Positions 60,162 through 64,000 of a stretch of DNA of 64,000 nt are shown here, one piece after another. The number at the start of each line of letters is the position of its first letter. The first letter of the stretch is position 1. The notes below the pieces were generated by a model. It was not told the origin of the DNA. It did not search any database and saw only the letters and a list, made by a program, of their open reading frames with translations. The DNA is from WLXB01 sp040221475 (GTDB lineage Bacteria > Pseudomonadota > Alphaproteobacteria > Rhodospirillales > Rhodospirillaceae), in contig JAVKEJ010000030.1 in NCBI GenBank assembly GCA_040221475.1, positions 20,701 to 84,700 on the forward strand. Direction: 5' to 3'. Both the position numbers and the translations under genes were made by a program.

Positions 60162-60541
60162 TAGACGGTCTCCTCGCGCTCACGCACGATAATGGTGAGA
60201 TTACTGAACGGCTTTAGAATTTTGCCAACCCGGCCACGCGCCCGAGGACGCCACCGTTTCATGGTCAAACTCTTGCCAACAAACGCTTCTGACACAACCA
60301 AACTATCGACATCTAGTTGGTGATTATTTTCCGCATTTGCGATCGCGGACTCTAGGACGCGTTTCACGTCCTGAGACACCCGGCGGGTCGAAAAACTCAA
60401 CTGTGCCAATGCTGCTTCAGCGGATTTCCCGCGAATAGACTGCGCAACCAAGTTAAGCTTCTGCGGACTCACACGGATAGACTTAGAAAATGCACGTGCC
60501 TCGACATCACTAAGACGGCGCTCAATGCTGGGCTTACCCAT
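60161..60541 (-). CDS. rplV: Large ribosomal subunit protein L22
   Basis: 126 residues. IRVSPQKLNLVAQSIRGKSA, the conserved AIANAENNHQLDVDSL, and the tunnel loop RWRPRARGRVGKILKPFSNL are present. The loop lines the nascent-chain tunnel and can carry macrolide-resistance mutations. Confidence 0.98.
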   Translation of the reverse strand: MGKPSIERRLSDVEARAFSKSIRVSPQKLNLVAQSIRGKSAEAALAQLSFSTRRVSQDVKRVLESAIANAENNHQLDVDSLVVSEAFVGKSLTMKRWRPRARGRVGKILKPFSNLTIIVREREETV

Positions 60542-60543
60542 AG

Positions 60544-60822
60544 CTACTTCCTCTTCGCTTTCTTATCAGCCGCATGGCCGTAATAGGTCCGCGTCGGGGA
60601 AAACTCACCGAATTTATGACCAATCATGTTTTCGGTCACCAAAACCGGGACAAACTTATGCCCGTTGTGCACACCAAACGTTAATCCCACAAACTGAGGA
60701 AATATAGTTGAGCGGCGCGACCAAATTTTGATCACATCGTTTCGGCCAGACGCACGGGCTACTTCTGCTTTCTTGAGCAGATAGCCGTCGACGAACGGAC
60801 CTTTCCAGACAGAACGAACCAC
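60544..60822 (-). CDS. rpsS: Small ribosomal subunit protein S19
   Basis: 92 residues. It contains VRSVWKGPFVDGYLLKKAEV, KIWSRRSTIFPQFVGLTFGV and KFGEFSPTRTYYGHAADKKA, all S19 signatures. It lies in the 30S head with S13. Confidence 0.99.
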   Translation of the reverse strand: MVRSVWKGPFVDGYLLKKAEVARASGRNDVIKIWSRRSTIFPQFVGLTFGVHNGHKFVPVLVTENMIGHKFGEFSPTRTYYGHAADKKAKRK

Positions 60823-60834
60823 TAGCGCCCTCCG

Positions 60835-61677
60835 TTACTTTCTTTTTTTCTTGGCCAGATGACGGCTGCGCATAATCAGCCCATCTGTGCGCTTGTTAGA
60901 TCTCGTTTTCTTACCCTTGGTTGGCTTACCCCATGGCGTCACTGGATGGCGACCCCCAGAGGTTTTTCCTTCACCACCACCGTGGGGGTGATCAACCGGG
61001 TTCATAACAACACCACGAACTGTTGGACGGACACCCATCCAACGCTTACGTCCAGCTTTACCAAGCTTGACGTTTTGATTATCCGGATTAGATACGGCAC
61101 CAATTGATGCCATGCACTCACCGCGGACCAATCGTAATTCTCCAGATGAAAGTCTGAGTTGGGCGTAACCGCCATCCTTACCAATCAACTGGGCATAGCA
61201 ACCGGCTGAGCGAGCAATCTGCGCTCCCTTTCCAGGCTTCATTTCAATGTTATGAATAATAGTGCCGACCGGAATGCTTTTTAGCGGCATCGCATTGCCG
61301 GGCTTAATGTCAGCATGTTCAGAAGCGACAACCTGATCCCCAACCTTCAAACGTTGCGGTGCCAGAATGTAGGCCAACTCACTATCTTCATACTTGATCA
61401 GCGCAATGAAAGCCGTGCGGTTAGGATCATACTCAAGGCGCTCTACAGTAGCAACGACATCAAACTTCGTACGTTTGAAATCAATCGTGCGATAGCGACG
61501 CTTGTGACCACCACCGATGTGGCGCATCGTCATCCGACCATGGTTATTCCGACCACCCGACTTGGTCAAACCTTCAGTGAGCGCCTTTACAGGCCCCCCC
61601 TTGTGCAAGTCAGAACGGTCAACGAGCACTAGGCCACGCATCCCGTTCGTCATCGGCTTGTAGGATTTAAGTGCCAT
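60835..61677 (-). CDS. rplB: Large ribosomal subunit protein L2
   Basis: 280 residues. It opens MALKSYKPMTNGMRGLVLVD and carries GRNNHGRMTMRHIGGGHKRR, the SAGCYAQLIGKDGGYAQLRL segment and NPVDHPHGGGEGKTSGGRHP, which contains the essential histidine region near the peptidyl-transferase centre. Confidence 0.99.
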   Translation of the reverse strand: MALKSYKPMTNGMRGLVLVDRSDLHKGGPVKALTEGLTKSGGRNNHGRMTMRHIGGGHKRRYRTIDFKRTKFDVVATVERLEYDPNRTAFIALIKYEDSELAYILAPQRLKVGDQVVASEHADIKPGNAMPLKSIPVGTIIHNIEMKPGKGAQIARSAGCYAQLIGKDGGYAQLRLSSGELRLVRGECMASIGAVSNPDNQNVKLGKAGRKRWMGVRPTVRGVVMNPVDHPHGGGEGKTSGGRHPVTPWGKPTKGKKTRSNKRTDGLIMRSRHLAKKKRK

Positions 61678-61681
61678 TGAT

Positions 61682-61990
61682 CTACAGTCCTGTCGTCACG
61701 TCAATAGACTGACCTTCAGCCAACGTAACGATTGCCTTCTTAATGTTATTCCTGCGGCCAACCTGGCCCCTAAAACGCTTAACTTTACCCTTTTGAATGA
61801 GGGTGTTTACGCCCTTAACGTCTACTTTGAACAAAGTCTCAACCGCCTGCTTAATCTGTGGCTTGGTTGCCCACATTGAGACATTAAACATGACCTGATT
61901 AAACTCAGAGGCCATGGTTGATTTTTCAGTGATAAGTGGAGACTTAATCACATCATAAAGTGTTTCTGTTGGTTGCTTATCGGCGCTCAT
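61682..61990 (-). CDS. rplW: Large ribosomal subunit protein L23
   Basis: 102 residues with the L23 signatures LYDVIKSPLITEKSTMASEF, IKQAVETLFKVDVKGVNTL and KVKRFRGQVGRRNNIKKAIV. It docks SRP and trigger factor at the tunnel exit. Its start overlaps the rplD stop by four bases. Confidence 0.98.
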   Translation of the reverse strand: MSADKQPTETLYDVIKSPLITEKSTMASEFNQVMFNVSMWATKPQIKQAVETLFKVDVKGVNTLIQKGKVKRFRGQVGRRNNIKKAIVTLAEGQSIDVTTGL

Positions 61991-62607
61991 TTCAAACGCT
62001 CCTCAAGCTTTTCAAGGCCCGCTTTGGTTAGAACTAACTTTTCACGACGAAGAATGTCGTAAACATTAGCTCCCTGTTCCGGCAACACATCAACACCGAT
62101 GATATTGCGAGCCGCCAAGCAAAAAGCCTCATCTGGCGACGTACCATCAATGATCAAGACCGACGTCCACCCAAGCTTTTTAATCTTCTCAGCTAGAAAC
62201 TTCGTTTTACTTTCCGAAGACTTAGCTTCTTCTAGAACAATCAGACTGCCGCTTTTAGCTTTGGCTGATAAAGCTGTTTTCAAACCAAGGCGACGGACCT
62301 TCTTTGGAAGGGAATGAGCGTGGCTGCGCACAACAGGACCAAAAGCTTTACCACCACTGCGTTGGTGAGGTGCACGAGCATTACCCTGACGCGCGCGCCC
62401 CGTACCCTTTTGCTTAAAGGGCTTCTTGTTGGTTCCACTAACTTCGCCAACAGTCTTTGTCTTGTGAGTACCAGCCTGACGCTTTGCAAGCTGCCAACGC
62501 ACAACCCGATGCAGAATGTCTTCTCTTATATCGAGTCCGAAAATTGCATCAGCCAACTCAACTGAACCGACATTTTTACTGTCGAGATTAATGATATCGC
62601 ACTTCAT
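61987..62607 (-). CDS. rplD: Large ribosomal subunit protein L4
   Basis: 206 residues. The tunnel loop KTVGEVSGTNKKPFKQKGTG and RARQGNARAPHQRSGGKAFG are conserved, and the globular end has IIGVDVLPEQGANVYDILRR. In E. coli L4 represses the S10 operon through its leader; whether this happens here is not known. Confidence 0.98.
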   Translation of the reverse strand: MKCDIINLDSKNVGSVELADAIFGLDIREDILHRVVRWQLAKRQAGTHKTKTVGEVSGTNKKPFKQKGTGRARQGNARAPHQRSGGKAFGPVVRSHAHSLPKKVRRLGLKTALSAKAKSGSLIVLEEAKSSESKTKFLAEKIKKLGWTSVLIIDGTSPDEAFCLAARNIIGVDVLPEQGANVYDILRREKLVLTKAGLEKLEERLK

Positions 62608-62609
62608 AT

Positions 62610-63398
62610 CTATGCGTCCTTTTCGCCAGCATCTGCCGCTTCATTCGCGACACTTGCTTCAGCAGCCTCTACAGGAGCTTCTTCCTCAGGATGCGCTTCA
62701 CCACTTGGTGCAGCCTCAACAGAAGAAGCCTTTAATGCCGCCGGCGTCGGCAACCCTTCCGGAAGCGCCTTCTTAACAGCATCCTTAATCAGAACATAAG
62801 AATTATCCGAGCCTGGAACGCCACCACTGACCAAAACAAGGCCACGTTCAGCATCTGTTGATACGATCTTCAAATTCTGAACAGTCGTGCGTTGATCGCC
62901 CATGTGACCGGCCATCTTCTTACCCTTGAAGACCTTACCTGGATCCTGACACTGACCTGTTGAACCATGACTACGGTGAGAAACTGACACACCGTGAGAT
63001 GCTTCAAGACCACCAAAATTGTGGCGCTTCATTCCGCCAGCAAACCCCTTACCGATAGAAGTTCCTGTAACATCAACGAATTGACCAGGAATGAAGTGCT
63101 CTGCGGAGATTTCAGCGCCCACTTCCACCAGGTTTTCCGGGTTGACGCGGAACTCAACAAGCTTCTTGCGAGGCTCTACTTTTGCTTTCGCAAAGTGGCC
63201 ACGCATCGCCTTGTTAACATTACGAGGTTTGGCAGCGCCGATACCGAGTTGAACAGCTGAATAGCCATCCTTCTCGTTCGTGCGTTGAGCAACCACCTGA
63301 ACACCGTCCACCTTAAGAACAGTAACAGGAATATGCTCTCCGCTTTCGGCGAAGACCCGGGTCATCCCCAGTTTTTGTGCAACTAGACCGGTACGCAT
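62610..63398 (-). CDS. rplC: Large ribosomal subunit protein L3 with acidic C-terminal tail
   Basis: 262 residues from the ATG at 63398 (MRTGLVAQKLGMTRVFAESG); earlier in-frame codons overlap rpsJ. The core includes GKGFAGGMKRHNFGGLEASHG, SHRSHGSTGQCQDPGKVFKG and GGVPGSDNSYVLIKDAVKKA. The last 45 residues are an Ala/Glu-rich acidic extension, absent from the E. coli protein. L3 nucleates 50S assembly near the peptidyl-transferase centre. Confidence 0.98.
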   Translation of the reverse strand: MRTGLVAQKLGMTRVFAESGEHIPVTVLKVDGVQVVAQRTNEKDGYSAVQLGIGAAKPRNVNKAMRGHFAKAKVEPRKKLVEFRVNPENLVEVGAEISAEHFIPGQFVDVTGTSIGKGFAGGMKRHNFGGLEASHGVSVSHRSHGSTGQCQDPGKVFKGKKMAGHMGDQRTTVQNLKIVSTDAERGLVLVSGGVPGSDNSYVLIKDAVKKALPEGLPTPAALKASSVEAAPSGEAHPEEEAPVEAAEASVANEAADAGEKDA

Positions 63399-63408
63399 CA
63401 GATCAACC

Positions 63409-63720
63409 CTACAACTTAATTTCCACGTCGACGCCAGCCGCAAGATCCAGTTTCATCAGTGCATCCACAGTCTGTGGGGTCGGATCGACGATGTCGAGCA
63501 GACGCTTATGCGTTCTGATTTCAAACTGTTCCCGCGACTTTTTATCGATATGCGGAGACCGGTTAACAGTAAATTTCTCAATTCGAGTTGGCAGCGGAAT
63601 GGGCCCGCGAACCTGAGCACCCGTTCTCTTAGCTGTCGACACAATCTCACGGGTCGACTGATCAAGCACGCGATGATCAAAAGCCTTGAGGCGGATGCGG
63701 ATATTTTGATTGTCTAGCAT
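63409..63720 (-). CDS. rpsJ: Small ribosomal subunit protein S10
   Basis: 103 residues. It opens MLDNQNIRIRLKAFDHRVLD and has RTGAQVRGPIPLPTRIEKFT and EQFEIRTHKRLLDIVDPTPQ. It is a ribosomal-head protein and the NusE antitermination factor. It is the first gene of the S10 operon proper, preceded by tuf. Confidence 0.99.
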   Translation of the reverse strand: MLDNQNIRIRLKAFDHRVLDQSTREIVSTAKRTGAQVRGPIPLPTRIEKFTVNRSPHIDKKSREQFEIRTHKRLLDIVDPTPQTVDALMKLDLAAGVDVEIKL

Positions 63721-63740
63721 CAGTCCATTCCTGAAAGAAA

Positions 63741-63764
63741 CGGCACCCCAAAATCGAGGTGCCG
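63741..63764 (-). terminator. Hairpin between tuf and rpsJ (terminator or attenuator)
   Basis: On the minus strand CGGCACC and GGTGCCG form a seven-bp stem with a ten-base loop, followed by TTTCTTTC. It begins 14 bases after the tuf stop and ends 21 bases before the rpsJ start. It may partly end tuf transcripts. Confidence 0.6.
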
Positions 63765-63777
63765 AAGCTTAACTGTC

Positions 63778-64000
63778 CTATTCGATAATTTTAGCGACGA
63801 CCCCGGCACCGACGGTACGGCCGCCTTCGCGGATCGCGAAGCGCAGACCATCATCCATAGCAATCGGGGCAATCAGGTTGACCTGCATGGAGATATTATC
63901 CCCAGGCATAACCATCTCTGTCCCTTCCGGAAGCTCAATCGTCCCCGTCACGTCCGTCGTGCGGAAGTAAAACTGCGGACGGTAGTTCGAGAAAAACGGC
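63778..64000 (-). CDS. tuf: Elongation factor Tu, C-terminal part (cut by window edge)
   Basis: The last 73 codons and the stop are present. The sequence (PFFSNYRPQFYFRTTDVTGT, a few residues, then GTEMVMPGDNISMQVNLIAP and GLRFAIREGGRTVGAGVVAKI) is EF-Tu domain 3, which contacts aminoacyl-tRNA and EF-Ts. The gene continues beyond the right edge. tuf directly upstream of rpsJ is the normal str-S10 junction. Confidence 0.98.
   Translation of the reverse strand, partial: PFFSNYRPQFYFRTTDVTGTIELPEGTEMVMPGDNISMQVNLIAPIAMDDGLRFAIREGGRTVGAGVVAKIIE

Noticed and set aside
1..64000. CRISPR arrays, insertion sequences, prophage genes or attachment sites
   Set aside because: No regularly spaced direct repeats, transposase, integrase or phage genes seen; tRNA-Leu and tRNA-His are not flanked by integrase genes or obvious partial tRNA copies.

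Overview
The window is about 64 kb of chromosome from an alphaproteobacterium with moderate G+C. No phage, insertion sequence, integron or CRISPR array is visible. Lineage markers are an intact S10-spc-alpha ribosomal cluster lacking rpmJ after secY, a MipZ-type division ATPase, an ATP12-type F1 chaperone, a class I PHA synthase and propionyl-CoA carboxylase. The tRNA-His gene encodes the canonical G-1:C73 pair, which argues against the Rhizobiales/Rhodobacterales/Caulobacterales branch and fits a Rhodospirillales-like or neighbouring lineage. That placement is inference.

Left part (1-24,400): a cut PLP aminotransferase and an OmpA-like lipoprotein precede phaC on the plus strand. A phosphonate-type ABC transporter follows (phnD-phnC-phnE-phnE, minus), with a Pho-box-like element and two palindromes upstream. 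Next come argC with a gamma-carbonic-anhydrase-like gene, a TPR/glycosyltransferase-like protein, rplM-rpsI and tRNA-His. The glnB-glnA unit has a -24/-12 (sigma-54) promoter candidate and two NtrC-type dyads. clpS-clpA and a dacA-type carboxypeptidase with a SPOR-like tail follow. A minus-strand run then holds mipZ, a VWA-like gene, a membrane DnaJ gene, galU, ugd and a phosphohexomutase; the last three together make UDP-glucuronate.

Middle part (24,600-42,100) is the accessory zone: an L-2-hydroxyglutarate-oxidase-like flavoprotein, a TM1410/GH114-like secreted protein, a lone Hpt protein, mgtE and a VOC protein. Two tandem NAD(P)-binding Rossmann proteins follow that both carry signal peptides, then an exported metallo-beta-lactamase-fold protein and a Tat-type SDR. 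After tRNA-Leu come lipB, an orphan iron-type solute-binding protein, a Tat-exported DUF1838 protein, a small lipoprotein, a DUF2975/XRE regulator pair, acylphosphatase, pccA/pccB and yciB.

Right part (42,100-64,000): a tightly overlapping minus-strand operon runs degP-like, rarA, crcB, rluC-like, HAD phosphatase, asmA-like, atp12. Upstream of it, beyond a strong terminator, lies the ribosomal cluster from tuf (cut by the right edge) through rpsJ ... secY-adk-rpsM-rpsK-rpoA-rplQ. Two stacked hairpins sit in the rpsK-rpoA spacer. The most distinctive feature of the window is the 29.0-33.1 kb group of exported redox-type enzymes, in particular the paralogous pair whose mature parts each contain only two cysteines, in a shared C-x5-C.
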